From Citrobacter sp. FP75 (lineage in GTDB: Bacteria; Pseudomonadota; Gammaproteobacteria; Enterobacterales; Enterobacteriaceae), in the NCBI RefSeq assembly GCF_018342065.1, contig NZ_JAFDOE010000004.1:171957-235956 (forward strand): DNA of 64,000 nt, read 5' to 3'. The translations under genes and the position numbers were made by a program. Of this stretch, positions 1 through 9,033 are shown one piece after another. The notes below the pieces were generated by a model, which saw only the letters and a list, made by a program, of their open reading frames with translations, searched no databases and was not told the origin of the DNA. Every line of letters begins with the position of its first letter. Positions within the stretch are counted from its first letter, which is position 1.

Positions 1-1701
1 CACATTATCGGGTTTCATTCCCACCGCCCGGCCAATTATTTTTTTAGCATCACAGGTGTCCGTAAACGTGACGGCTACACCGGTCATTTCTTCAATCAGA
101 TCCGGGCAGAGATAGTTCTCTATTTCACGTTTGCGCGTGGCGAAGAATACCTTACCGGCATCCTCCACTTCTTTTTTACGTTTCTGAATGGACAGAACCT
201 GTGCAGGGTCTCCCCCAATATCGGAGTCCAGAAATACGCACCAGGGAAGCCCCAGATCGTTGGCCAGATTCAATGTCACCCAGTGTTTGACGCTGCCACA
301 CCCTCCTATGAGGACTGGCACTATTTTCACGTCCTCCAGAGAGGCTGGCAACATACCTGACTGTTTTAATGAACTGGCCGCATGCCTCAGGAAAGTGACA
401 TCCGACTTTCCCTCTACCAGAACTATCCCCTGCGCCCTTTCCATACCGGTCTCTGGCAGCACCCCCAGGCTTTCAGTCGCTTCCTTCAGCACAGCGTCAT
501 CCGGCATTTTTACTACGGGTTCACCCGCCTCATTTCGGGTGACATAACGTACGCCTTCGACAGGGATCAATCCGGCCAGCGCCGGGACATGGGTGGTGAC
601 GATAATCTGACGGTGCGGCTGGCCTGCCAGTGCCAGTAACGCTTTCATCAGCATCATCTGATAGTTCGGATGCTGTGACGTTTCAGGCTCCTCTATGGCA
701 TAAATCACATTTCTGGGCGTCCCCGCGACATGCTTCTCGGCCTCAGCCCGGAAAAAATTCAACAGGATAAGCCTCCTTATCCCGCTGCCGCGCTTATTGA
801 TGGGGATGCCATTTTCCCCGTCCAGGGTGAAACTGAAGGTCCACTTGGGTTTCTCCTTAAATCGTGGAGTCAGTTCACTGGCGAGTTCGGGGGCCATTTC
901 ACGTAATTTATCCAGCGTTCTCTGTGCGACATCCAGTACGCTGTCCTGGATCTCATTTTCCAGCGCTGTAATTTTGTCCTGCAGCGCAGCCTGAGCGTCT
1001 TTTACGGCCTGCTGTAAGGGGTTTTTAGCTTCTGAATCCCCGTCGCTGCTTTCCCTGTCGGCTTTGAAAATCGCATACGTGGGCAGCAAATCGAGGATCT
1101 TACCCCATAATGATTTTGTGTCGGTTCCAAACTCTTTATCGACATCCAGCAACATTTCAGAACAGGTATAGGGAGCGGCGGCTTCCCTGATGGCCTGACG
1201 CCATAACGATGCAGTGCGTTTATCCGCCACATTTTTTTCAGCTTCTTTTCCCACCGCCCTGAGCTCGGAAATTTTCATTGCCAGTAAGTTTCTCAGGGGC
1301 TCCTCTTCGGGATGGATGCAGCGGATGCAGGTCTGCTCCGGTTTTCCTGAAGTCGTTGCTTTAAACGTTTTGACGATTTCAAAATTGCCGTCTTCATTCA
1401 GCAGATGTTCTGAGGCGAGCGTGGTCTGCACCCTGTCGTCGATCATGATAAAATCGGGCAGGTCATCAAATTCACAGGCTATTTCAAAACGGCCGTCCCC
1501 TTCTCTTAGGCTGAAACAGTTCATGTCATTCTTGTCAGCCTTCATTCCTTCTGTTTCAAAAAAAATAGCCAGCGCTTCCAGAATCGTTGACTTCCCAAAG
1601 TCATTACGACCGACAATACCCGTCATGCTTTCATCAATAATGATTTCAGTAGAGTTTCTGTAGCCTCTGAAGTTTTTCAGTTTTAATTTTCTGAGCCGCA
1701 T
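1..1701 (-). CDS. OLD-family ATP-dependent endonuclease, C-terminus beyond window edge
   Basis: The minus strand is open from an ATG at 1701 to position 1 (567 codons), so the gene is cut by the window edge. The start of the protein reads MRLRKLKLKNFRGYR, typical of SMC/OLD-type ABC ATPases. A Walker A motif GRNDFGKST follows at about residues 30-38, and an ATPase segment YAIEEPETSQHPNYQ lies near the middle. A TOPRIM domain comes after it, with LVEGKSD around Glu430 and FLDSD at Asp492/Asp494. This layout is that of OLD nucleases (class 1) and of Gabija GajA. Such genes are frequent anti-phage cargo. A UvrD-like partner (GajB) would lie left of position 1 and cannot be checked. The gene is cargo of the Tn7-like element. 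Confidence 0.85.
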   Translation of the reverse strand, partial: MRLRKLKLKNFRGYRNSTEIIIDESMTGIVGRNDFGKSTILEALAIFFETEGMKADKNDMNCFSLREGDGRFEIACEFDDLPDFIMIDDRVQTTLASEHLLNEDGNFEIVKTFKATTSGKPEQTCIRCIHPEEEPLRNLLAMKISELRAVGKEAEKNVADKRTASLWRQAIREAAAPYTCSEMLLDVDKEFGTDTKSLWGKILDLLPTYAIFKADRESSDGDSEAKNPLQQAVKDAQAALQDKITALENEIQDSVLDVAQRTLDKLREMAPELASELTPRFKEKPKWTFSFTLDGENGIPINKRGSGIRRLILLNFFRAEAEKHVAGTPRNVIYAIEEPETSQHPNYQMMLMKALLALAGQPHRQIIVTTHVPALAGLIPVEGVRYVTRNEAGEPVVKMPDDAVLKEATESLGVLPETGMERAQGIVLVEGKSDVTFLRHAASSLKQSGMLPASLEDVKIVPVLIGGCGSVKHWVTLNLANDLGLPWCVFLDSDIGGDPAQVLSIQKRKKEVEDAGKVFFATRKREIENYLCPDLIEEMTGVAVTFTDTCDAKKIIGRAVGMKPDNV

Positions 1702-2263
1702 ATGAAGTCCTGTGTGTAAGAAAGCGTTTTGCTGCAACCTGAATACAAAATATATTTTCAAATGCCTGCCAACATGCAGGGATAACCGTTATTCAGAATA
1801 TCTTAACGACATTTCTGGATTATGATCTGGTCGCGCTTTCTGAACTTTACTGCTCCTCAAAACACCGGAAGCCAACTTGTGGTTCGATACATGGCTAAGT
1901 TAAAACTCCAGAATGATGGGTAATAATTTCAATGCTCATTATATTTTTTGGAACTGACTCATGGCTTTTATGACTTAAATGATAATAATACACATTCTTT
2001 GATATTAATTATGTCGTACGGACATTGATAAATTTAAAGGTAGATAGATTTTCATTTACGGATTATTTCCTAAATTCATCGATAATGTGATCGACATAAA
2101 ATTTTCATTTAAGAGTGAAGAGATAATTTATGGTTGTCCGAAACAGCTCAAACTGGTGTATTTAACATAACAGAAGAAACGAAAGGCTTCATAGCAACCT
2201 GATACTTCAGGCCGCTAAGGGGTTAATATTGCTGCAGACAATTAGACCGGGAAGCGCATGGCG
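1702..2263. other. AT-rich intergenic region without a recognisable gene
   Basis: No supported gene lies between the nuclease start and the end of the HipB-like gene. The part next to 1701 should hold the nuclease promoter. A perfect copy of the 8-base transposon terminus TGTCCGAA occurs at 2135-2142 on the plus strand, but the repeats expected behind a real end are missing. A HipA- or HipT-type kinase, which normally follows a hipB gene, is absent here. Confidence 0.5.
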
Positions 2264-2563
2264 TCACCATTTCTCCCGCCTGGCTGGAAGTGAAGAATCA
2301 TTGTGCAAAGCTCCGTATTCGGGCTTTGCATCTGACAATGGTTCCCTGGATGAAAGTACGATCTCCACTCCAAGGACGCTGAACACTCTAAACAAACGCT
2401 CAAAACCCACACTTGCAGGGTTGGCCTCCAGTCGGGCATAAGTTTGCTGTGTTACACCCAAACGTTCAGAAACATCTCTTTGCGTCAGTCCATTGGCTTT
2501 GCGAAAGCCGATTAAAACAGGACGCAACTGATTCAAGGTCTTCAAAGCGTATTGAGTGTTCAT
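2264..2563 (-). CDS. HipB-like XRE-family repressor, orphan
   Basis: This 99-residue protein has a central helix-turn-helix of the XRE/HipB type: LIGFRKANGLTQRDVSERLGV followed by TQQTYARLEANPASV. The C-terminal extension after FSVLGVEIVL is hydrophilic and charged. The start at 2563 (MNTQYALKTL) is preferred over an upstream in-frame codon because the operator-like repeats lie just beyond it. HipB proteins are antitoxins and autorepressors of hipBA modules. No kinase gene follows within the 560 bases downstream, so the gene is either a stand-alone repressor or the remnant of a toxin-antitoxin module. It is oriented like the tns genes and the nuclease. Confidence 0.7.
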   Translation of the reverse strand: MNTQYALKTLNQLRPVLIGFRKANGLTQRDVSERLGVTQQTYARLEANPASVGFERLFRVFSVLGVEIVLSSREPLSDAKPEYGALHNDSSLPARREKW

Positions 2564-2608
2564 AAGTGATCTTCCGTATCGACGGGTTAACAAGCACAAC
2601 GAATGGAT

Positions 2609-2658
2609 TTACAGCAGATAAGCTGTAATACTCATTAACAGACTATAGGCTGTAATAC
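2609..2658. promoter_or_regulatory. Probable operator of the HipB-like gene: tandem inverted repeats
   Basis: A perfect inverted repeat TTACAGC-6-GCTGTAA occupies 2609-2628. A second, weaker copy spans 2635-2655, with ACAG and CTGTAA arms. The right arms form direct repeats (TAAGCTGTAATAC and TAGGCTGTAATAC) 27 bases apart. The pair sits 46-92 bases upstream of the HipB-like start codon, as expected for autorepression by a dimeric XRE protein. The role is inferred from position and symmetry. Confidence 0.6.
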
Positions 2659-2925
2659 GCCTCTTGCCAAGATTCGGCATCTTTCAAAAACAAGGCCGTG
2701 TTGAGTAAGCAGTACTGGTATCTAGCACCCCTGACCACTTTGCTTGAGAGTGACCCAGTGACATTTATCGTGATCGTAGGTCTTTTAGACGTTGTTGCTA
2801 ACCGGCATCATACTCAGGTGGTAACCCCCAGGGATACTCGGGAAGTGATAATTTATTCCCGCCCTAATCAAAATATATAACCCTATCTTATTAGCTTTCT
2901 TAGTAGTTTATAAATGAAGTAAAAA
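2659..2925. other. Spacer between the tns operon and cargo; no supported gene
   Basis: I see nothing convincing here. A 60-codon open frame on the plus strand starts with TTG, lacks a good ribosome-binding site and resembles no family I know. The stretch separates the end of the second tniQ gene from the regulatory region of the HipB-like gene. Confidence 0.4.
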
Positions 2926-3852
2926 TTAGCGAAGAAGCTTTACATTAAAAAGTGAGCAAAAATTTTTACCATTGAACCGGCAAAATTTGCAATCTGCGGC
3001 TTTTAGCCTGAGAAAATCCACATTAACAGAATAATCATCAAGTCCAACAGAGGCATAACTTACGTCCTCGAATAAATCGGTAATAAATGAGTTGAAATTA
3101 CAAAAATTAACCTCACTCAATATCCTGAACACCGCAGAAATATAACTACTATGCATTATCCTGACTTCAATAACCTTTAATAAACTAGAATGCGATTTAC
3201 TTTTAAAGAGGTCAAAGAGAAAGTAAACCAGCTCATTTTTATTGTCAGAAATCCATTTTAAAATTTTATCCCTGGCACATGGCAATAAATACACTGGAGT
3301 TTTGAAAGGATTTGAAATGTCAACCACAAGGGAACAATAACCATGAGGATTTATTCCACTTATAATTAAGTCACTAAGTCCTTTCACTGCATCCAAATAG
3401 TTGTCAAAACAAACCTCATATAAACAGGTACTATGAGCTGCACATTTAGATTCAAACAACCATCTATGACGAAGATAACCAATGCCTTTAGAGTGTATAT
3501 CTTCAATAATACATTTATGGCAGTAACGAATCTTTGAGATGTTTACCAATGGATATGAATTAGTTATGTGTAAATTATTTCGACAGGCATCTTCAACAGC
3601 GTTGAAATACCCGTAAACACCAGAAGATAACGACACTATATTGGAAGTTAGTATATAACCATTTCTTGTGGCAAGAATGTCATATATATCCTGCAAACTA
3701 TGCAATTTGTACATATCAATCAGTTCGAGCCGAGGAAAGGCATCGTACCTTAGTTCACCATGCTTAGATATTATGTTCCTGCAATTGGATAAGTTATACA
3801 TTATCTGTGAACGCAGAAGAAAACTGTGCCACAATTCATTTTCGTAAACCAT
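2926..3852 (-). CDS. Second TniQ/TnsD-family targeting protein, short form
   Basis: This 308-residue protein directly follows tnsD (11-base gap) and closes the transposition operon. A TniQ-type zinc motif is visible: CHKC at residues 111-114, a Trp at 131, and CAAH at 137-140. A further Cys cluster, CKFC then FC, sits near the C-terminus. It is shorter than TnsD and lacks the long C-terminal DNA-binding half. In Tn7 this operon position is taken by tnsE, but this protein shows no TnsE features. Elements with two TniQ-family proteins are known (for example type I-B CRISPR-associated Tn7-like elements). Whether this one cooperates with TnsD at yhiN or serves a second target route cannot be told from sequence. 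Family call is fairly safe; role is inference. Confidence 0.7.
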   Translation of the reverse strand: MVYENELWHSFLLRSQIMYNLSNCRNIISKHGELRYDAFPRLELIDMYKLHSLQDIYDILATRNGYILTSNIVSLSSGVYGYFNAVEDACRNNLHITNSYPLVNISKIRYCHKCIIEDIHSKGIGYLRHRWLFESKCAAHSTCLYEVCFDNYLDAVKGLSDLIISGINPHGYCSLVVDISNPFKTPVYLLPCARDKILKWISDNKNELVYFLFDLFKSKSHSSLLKVIEVRIMHSSYISAVFRILSEVNFCNFNSFITDLFEDVSYASVGLDDYSVNVDFLRLKAADCKFCRFNGKNFCSLFNVKLLR

Positions 3853-3863
3853 ATCACTCCCTC

Positions 3864-5420
3864 TTATTTAATTAGATTCTTTTTCCTGAGAAGTGTCATT
3901 GTCATTGGTAGTTTATCTCTGTATTTCAAAAGCCAGTTATGCCCCCCCAGTAAAGCATCCAGGCTTGTAAGTGACATCGGGTATTGCCCCTGAGATAAAA
4001 CAACATTTATTAATGATGATGAGATTATATCTCTCTCGCTCCAGTCTACTCTTTTATTTCTATAACATCGTACTGCTTTAGGAAGACAGGAATTAAGCCA
4101 GCCATTTTCATGTTTATTTAGCCAAAAGAAACTAGCATAACAACTTTCCTTGACTAACTTTCGCGTTACAGAAATGGATTGATTATGTATAAATCTTAAT
4201 ATTTTCTGCTTATGACGCCGTCTTAAAGAATCTTTTTTACATTTTTTACGCCATGAGCATAAACCGTAACAAGATGAAATTACAGAGGATACAGTTCCTT
4301 CCGATAATGAGTTTTTCTCAGCTATGGATGCCAGACTAAACCCCCTTACAGCCATAGACTTGATAAGCAATTCAGTGAATATATTAATTTTTGTGTTTCG
4401 CTTAAACGCCCTCAGGTATTTTTTATAAATAAGTGTTTTAATGTAACATCTGCTGCGATTAAATTCTCTCCCAAGGTTGCTAACACTAGTATTATTTTCA
4501 GCCATATGAAAGCTGTATTCCTTATGACTTTTAAAGATTTCTTTCTTTTTATTAGGACGACTTCCTGCATACGTTGGCCAGCAAGTATTTAACAAACAAT
4601 AACAAAGCAAAAGGTGCTTTGTGGGATGCTGACAACATTTATCTTTGAGTATAGGCTCCCAGTAGTGATAATCAGTAAGGGATGTCGGTAGAAGCTCCGA
4701 TGAACCCTCCCCAAATAACTGGCACTTAGCATAAACATGTGCGTAAAATACATTTTTCTTCAGATTCCCGTCCAATGATAATAAATTTAACTTTTTAAGT
4801 ACATCCATGTAATTTGGGTGACAAATTTCTTTTCTTCTGATTATATTTATGGACTCATAACAAAATTTAGCAAAATCGAAGTCTGTCTCATTGCTGAGTT
4901 GTTCTGTATACGAAACAGGAGGCATCAGTCCAATACGTATGTGCGGTGCAGAAGGGACATTGATGCTTTCAAGCACTACCTGGTGCCGATGGCAGGTTGT
5001 AACCCCATGAAGTTGATGCGCCAGATGCCAATAAGTAACACCATAATGAAAAGTATCTTCACGAGCGCAAACCGGGCAAAACTTCAATAGTGTCCGCTGT
5101 CCTAGTGAAAAATTACTAAGGCGGCACAATCGATTAAGCCTGGCAGGGGTCGTGTTGAAATCCATAATTTCATTACGACTGATTGGTAGTGCCCAGGCAA
5201 ACAGAGGGAGTAAAGTCTGTTCATGCCAGAGCTGGTCTGCACTTTCGGATGTATGAAGAGAAATAGCCTTTAATCCTGAATTGAGAATTGGATGGACGCT
5301 CATATCAGGTTTGTGGAAAATGATCGTTAACAGAGAAGATGGGGACATACCGTACACGGTAGCTGTCCGACAAAACCGACTGAACAAGGATTCATCAGGT
5401 AAAACAGACAACATTCTCAT
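3864..5420 (-). CDS. tnsD: TnsD/TniQ site-selection protein
   Basis: The 518-residue protein is close to the size of Tn7 TnsD (508). The N-terminal TniQ domain carries CPVC at 115-118, the spacer with YWHLAHQLHG, and CHRH at 143-146, a CCCH zinc finger. The C-terminal half is basic and rich in helix-turn-helix-like segments (for example SLASIAEKNSLSEGTVSSVI near 360). TnsD binds a specific chromosomal sequence and recruits TnsC. Because this element sits at the end of yhiN, its target sequence is most likely the conserved 3' coding region of yhiN. The gene begins 41 bases after tnsC. The start MRMLSVLPDESLFSRF fits the family. Confidence 0.85.
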   Translation of the reverse strand: MRMLSVLPDESLFSRFCRTATVYGMSPSSLLTIIFHKPDMSVHPILNSGLKAISLHTSESADQLWHEQTLLPLFAWALPISRNEIMDFNTTPARLNRLCRLSNFSLGQRTLLKFCPVCAREDTFHYGVTYWHLAHQLHGVTTCHRHQVVLESINVPSAPHIRIGLMPPVSYTEQLSNETDFDFAKFCYESINIIRRKEICHPNYMDVLKKLNLLSLDGNLKKNVFYAHVYAKCQLFGEGSSELLPTSLTDYHYWEPILKDKCCQHPTKHLLLCYCLLNTCWPTYAGSRPNKKKEIFKSHKEYSFHMAENNTSVSNLGREFNRSRCYIKTLIYKKYLRAFKRNTKINIFTELLIKSMAVRGFSLASIAEKNSLSEGTVSSVISSCYGLCSWRKKCKKDSLRRRHKQKILRFIHNQSISVTRKLVKESCYASFFWLNKHENGWLNSCLPKAVRCYRNKRVDWSERDIISSSLINVVLSQGQYPMSLTSLDALLGGHNWLLKYRDKLPMTMTLLRKKNLIK

Positions 5421-5461
5421 TTACCCCACCTCTCTTTGACCGTTACGAACTGATGACCTCA

Positions 5462-6910
5462 TTACAATTTATTAAGTGGATCTGTATTTATAAGCCCGCA
5501 ACGCTGAAGAGCATCGTAGGTATTTTTCTTTTCAGCTGTTCTGGTGATAACAAGATCATGGTCAAGAGACAGTATTTTCTCGTCGAAATTGCGCATAACC
5601 TCGTCTATTTTTCTTACGAATTCCTTGTGCTGTGGCCTGTCTATATCTCCAGGGATCAAAGCTTTTAAGGGCTTCTCTGACATGAACTTAGCCGAAGCAT
5701 CACTTTCATTAGATGCAGAGAGCCATTTGGCTTCCTCGTCTTCAGTCGCTGCCCCCGGGAGTAAAGTATCCTTATATTCCTCCGTATGGCTTACGAGTAC
5801 CGGTACAGAGGCCGACAAGACTGCACCAGTTATGATTTCATTACCGCTACCGATAACCTTTAATTGTGCCCCCCGATAAATCATCTGAGCCAATCCAATG
5901 TTGCCTTTAGATAAAATGAATAATTTTTCGTTTAACTCATCATTTAATGGTGTTTCAACATTTGTCCATTGTAATGGCCATAAATAATGAATAAACGATT
6001 GCCAGTCTTGTGAGTCGTATCTGACATTTGAAATTTTCATATAACCACCAGACTCTGCCCGCCTGGCAATTCTCATTTTCTTTGTCAGAGTCTCGTCAAA
6101 AGGATGATTTCCACAAAAAACCATAGATACCCCCATCGAATCTACAATTTCATGTAAAAAATCAATCAACTTACTCTCACCTCCAGTTCTTGAAAATTTT
6201 AGCCTCTGCATTTCATCAATAACAAGGATACCTAAAAATGATGATTTTATTCTTTGCGCAATCTGGCGAGCCAGAGCACCATTTCTAATCTCTGGTGTAG
6301 TTCGTTCAATACCAATTGCATCATCTAATTTTTGTAAAATCTCTTCACAAAGGTCTCTCACACTTGAGTTGTATGGACAATTAATCTTTACCCATACGAT
6401 TTGCTTACTGAAGCCGGGAAAAACTCCTTTATAGCTGCTGTGTTCTATAATCTGAGGGAAATGATCCATGACTTGCTCGATCATGGTAGTTTTTCCAGAA
6501 CCACTCATTCCAACTATCGTAATGGTTTCAGCCTGGGATTTAAAATATCCACTTTCGGGTTCAATATCAGGACGCTCAGTCCCATAGTAATGAAGATATT
6601 GAATAGTTCCGCTTTTTAAAGGATTACGGGCTGCATAGCTTTCCCTAAGTGCCCGTAAAATCATTTTATAAGCCTGGATAAGATTGGTTTGAGGGCAACG
6701 GAATTTCTTTATACGTTCGACATACTGCTCTCTAACATTCGCCGGGGCAGTCCAGCGGATTTTTTCGTCAATTTCGGGAAAATAACTCATTTCCAGAAGT
6801 ACTTCATCTTCCGTAAGCGCTTCAGGAAGTGCTTCAATTAAGGGGTTGCCACGATACTCAGGTAACTCCTGTTCTTTATATATCGCTGAAACGCTCCGTA
6901 TAAGGTTCAT
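5462..6910 (-). CDS. tnsC: TnsC AAA+ ATPase, transposition regulator
   Basis: This is the 482-residue AAA+ regulator that links the target-choosing TniQ protein to the TnsAB transposase. The Walker A motif GMSGSGKTT lies at about 134-142 and the Walker B motif GILVIDEMQRL at about 227-237. Sensor-type residues follow in VFCGNHPFDETLTKKMRIARR. Length is modestly below Tn7 TnsC (555). The start codon overlaps the tnsB stop by one base (both use 6910), so translation is coupled. The C-terminal tail after residue 380 is less conserved and may contact TniQ or TnsAB. Confidence 0.9.
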   Translation of the reverse strand: MNLIRSVSAIYKEQELPEYRGNPLIEALPEALTEDEVLLEMSYFPEIDEKIRWTAPANVREQYVERIKKFRCPQTNLIQAYKMILRALRESYAARNPLKSGTIQYLHYYGTERPDIEPESGYFKSQAETITIVGMSGSGKTTMIEQVMDHFPQIIEHSSYKGVFPGFSKQIVWVKINCPYNSSVRDLCEEILQKLDDAIGIERTTPEIRNGALARQIAQRIKSSFLGILVIDEMQRLKFSRTGGESKLIDFLHEIVDSMGVSMVFCGNHPFDETLTKKMRIARRAESGGYMKISNVRYDSQDWQSFIHYLWPLQWTNVETPLNDELNEKLFILSKGNIGLAQMIYRGAQLKVIGSGNEIITGAVLSASVPVLVSHTEEYKDTLLPGAATEDEEAKWLSASNESDASAKFMSEKPLKALIPGDIDRPQHKEFVRKIDEVMRNFDEKILSLDHDLVITRTAEKKNTYDALQRCGLINTDPLNKL

Positions 6911-9033
6911 TATTCTGCGTCCTCAGTCTTCTTCTTACCTTTTAACCATCTTTGTTTCTCCTCCCGGCCAGGCAAAAGCAGAACCTTACTGGATGACGGA
7001 AGTAGGGGTTCAGGTCTTCCATTAGCAACATCAGTTCGCCCTAATGAATCAAGTTCATTTTTCCTGTTCTTTTTAATATCTTTACCATGTACCCGTCGAG
7101 ATTCGTATATTTCATTTAATCTTTCGTTACCTTTCTTGTTAAAATCATCTTTATTATTGATATTGCTGAGTGAATCCAGAGTAAATAAATTAATTTCTTT
7201 TTGAGTATCTACCCAATCAGCCATTACATCTGTATCAAGATGAGCTTTACCTTTAAATATATCTCTTTTCTTAAGCAGGTAATGCTTTTTGAAAATGCTA
7301 TTTTTGTCAAATCTTACATATATATAATCTACGCAATTGTCATCTATTCTTGCTTCACAAGTGGTTCTTCCAAATACTCTGGCACCTGATGCAATGTCTG
7401 GATCACATTCATAAAAAAGATTATTGTACTGAATCCCACCGGCGGTAATGTTAGCGTTCACAGGGATCAACAATCGTGCGATCACTTCGTCGGCCCCAAC
7501 GGCTCTTGCGCTGAATCTCCCGTGCTTTAAGCTTATCATCCAACTATTTTTTGGTGATATTACGAGATCATTTTCAATCAGTAAGGGATTGATATAAGCC
7601 AGTTCTTCATATGTTCTCTGATTATGTGCAAGTATCTCCCGAATCAGTAAAGACGTGACCTCCTGAATCGTTAAACAAGCCCTGGATTGCGGTGTTGGCG
7701 CTCCTTTAACAATCTTACCCCTTCGTGTTGTTCCAATAAGCCTATGAATAACTTCATCATTTAGAATACCGAAACAGCGTTCAACAATGCTTTTTCTGTC
7801 GCCTCTACCGACTGGCGCAAACTCAAGTTTTGTCAGGGGGGTCATCTTTTCCTGAGGTTTAAGACCAATCATCTCCCCGTTGTCACACATCAATGTTAAT
7901 GGAATATGAGAACAAGGCCAATCATCATTAGTAATAGAGATTCCAAATAATCTACAATATTCTTTTTTTGGCATAAAGCAATTTGCTAACGCTTGTCGGG
8001 CAGCTCGCCATGAAGCATGGTATAAAGAAACATGAAGGCCAACAATCATTCTTGTTGCGCGATCCACCACTGTATAAATAGTTGGGCGCCCAATGACTTT
8101 TCGTCTGTTTAAACTCGAAATAAGATGTACATCAGCGACAGTTGAGTCTATTTCGAAAACATCACCCGGTAAAACAGTTGTATTAGCCGCACTACCTAAA
8201 AGCGCCCGCATTTTGAGGTCTATTTCTTTTTTCGTGTTCTTCTTCTTTATCGAGAAATCTTTAGTGAAGAGTTTTTTATTCCAGTATGAAAATTGTTTTA
8301 AAGAAGGAACATATGGAGCTCTATTTTCTAAGTTCGCTGTTTTAATTTCATCCCTAAAATACAAATCAATATGTCTCTCTAATGTTTTCTTTATCGTATC
8401 TCCGTTAACTTTATAATGATACATAATGAGAGATTTTCTAATATTATTTATATCTCTTTCATTAAGAATGAAAACACGTGAACGTTCATTAGGTAATGCT
8501 CTGTTTTTCTTGGAATTCCCAAGTTTAATTTCATGTTTGATTCTACTTTTCCCAGCGGCACCACAGTTCGAGAATGCGGGTAGTAATGCATAAACATCCT
8601 GCCCATGTCGCCAGTACAACGCCAGAAGCGTTCTGATAGTATATTGTGATATTTTTTTATTTCTGGAGTAGTCCATTAAAAGGTGAGACTTTTTATGTAA
8701 TGCATAGTCGAACAGAAACATTCTGTCATCTACAAGATCTTTAATGATATTGTAATTTTCATCTCGCCTTCCCCTGTCTTCATCTGTTATTTCTTTCTCA
8801 TCTACTAACATATATGAAGGGTATATATAATCTTTACAAGTTATGCTATTTGATTCAATATAATATTTAAACAATGAAAATGAGAAAGGAATTGGCTTAC
8901 CCGTTCTTTCTGATTTTATTTTAAACAAAATTAACAAATCAACCTTTTTGTCAAAATCCAAAACACGATAAAGCCCCTCTGCAAGCAAATCAGTGCCTTG
9001 AGAGAGCCAGACTGAATTTCTAATAATATCCAT
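6910..9033 (-). CDS. tnsB: TnsB DDE transposase
   Basis: The 707-residue protein is the DDE integrase-type transposase that binds the element's ends and joins 3' ends to target DNA. The catalytic triad is visible as Asp296 (VFEIDST), Asp384 (LMCDNGE) and Glu418 (KSIVERCFG). Spacings of 88 and 34 residues are near those I recall for Tn7 TnsB (273, 361, 396). The N-terminal 250 residues are the end-binding part. The C-terminal tail is charged, as expected for the TnsC contact. The start overlaps the tnsA stop by 14 bases. Confidence 0.93.
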   Translation of the reverse strand: MDIIRNSVWLSQGTDLLAEGLYRVLDFDKKVDLLILFKIKSERTGKPIPFSFSLFKYYIESNSITCKDYIYPSYMLVDEKEITDEDRGRRDENYNIIKDLVDDRMFLFDYALHKKSHLLMDYSRNKKISQYTIRTLLALYWRHGQDVYALLPAFSNCGAAGKSRIKHEIKLGNSKKNRALPNERSRVFILNERDINNIRKSLIMYHYKVNGDTIKKTLERHIDLYFRDEIKTANLENRAPYVPSLKQFSYWNKKLFTKDFSIKKKNTKKEIDLKMRALLGSAANTTVLPGDVFEIDSTVADVHLISSLNRRKVIGRPTIYTVVDRATRMIVGLHVSLYHASWRAARQALANCFMPKKEYCRLFGISITNDDWPCSHIPLTLMCDNGEMIGLKPQEKMTPLTKLEFAPVGRGDRKSIVERCFGILNDEVIHRLIGTTRRGKIVKGAPTPQSRACLTIQEVTSLLIREILAHNQRTYEELAYINPLLIENDLVISPKNSWMISLKHGRFSARAVGADEVIARLLIPVNANITAGGIQYNNLFYECDPDIASGARVFGRTTCEARIDDNCVDYIYVRFDKNSIFKKHYLLKKRDIFKGKAHLDTDVMADWVDTQKEINLFTLDSLSNINNKDDFNKKGNERLNEIYESRRVHGKDIKKNRKNELDSLGRTDVANGRPEPLLPSSSKVLLLPGREEKQRWLKGKKKTEDAE

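Noticed and set aside
188-1663. Plus-strand open frames inside the nuclease region
   Set aside because: They are antisense shadows of the 567-codon minus-strand frame, which carries clear ATPase and TOPRIM motifs.
2135-2300. Left end of the Tn7-like element
   Set aside because: Only the 8-base terminus matches. The flanking five bases differ from the right-side AGGCA and no convincing TnsB repeats follow.
2698-2880. 60-codon open frame as a gene
   Set aside because: It has a TTG start, no ribosome-binding site, no recognisable motif, and lies opposite to the cargo genes.
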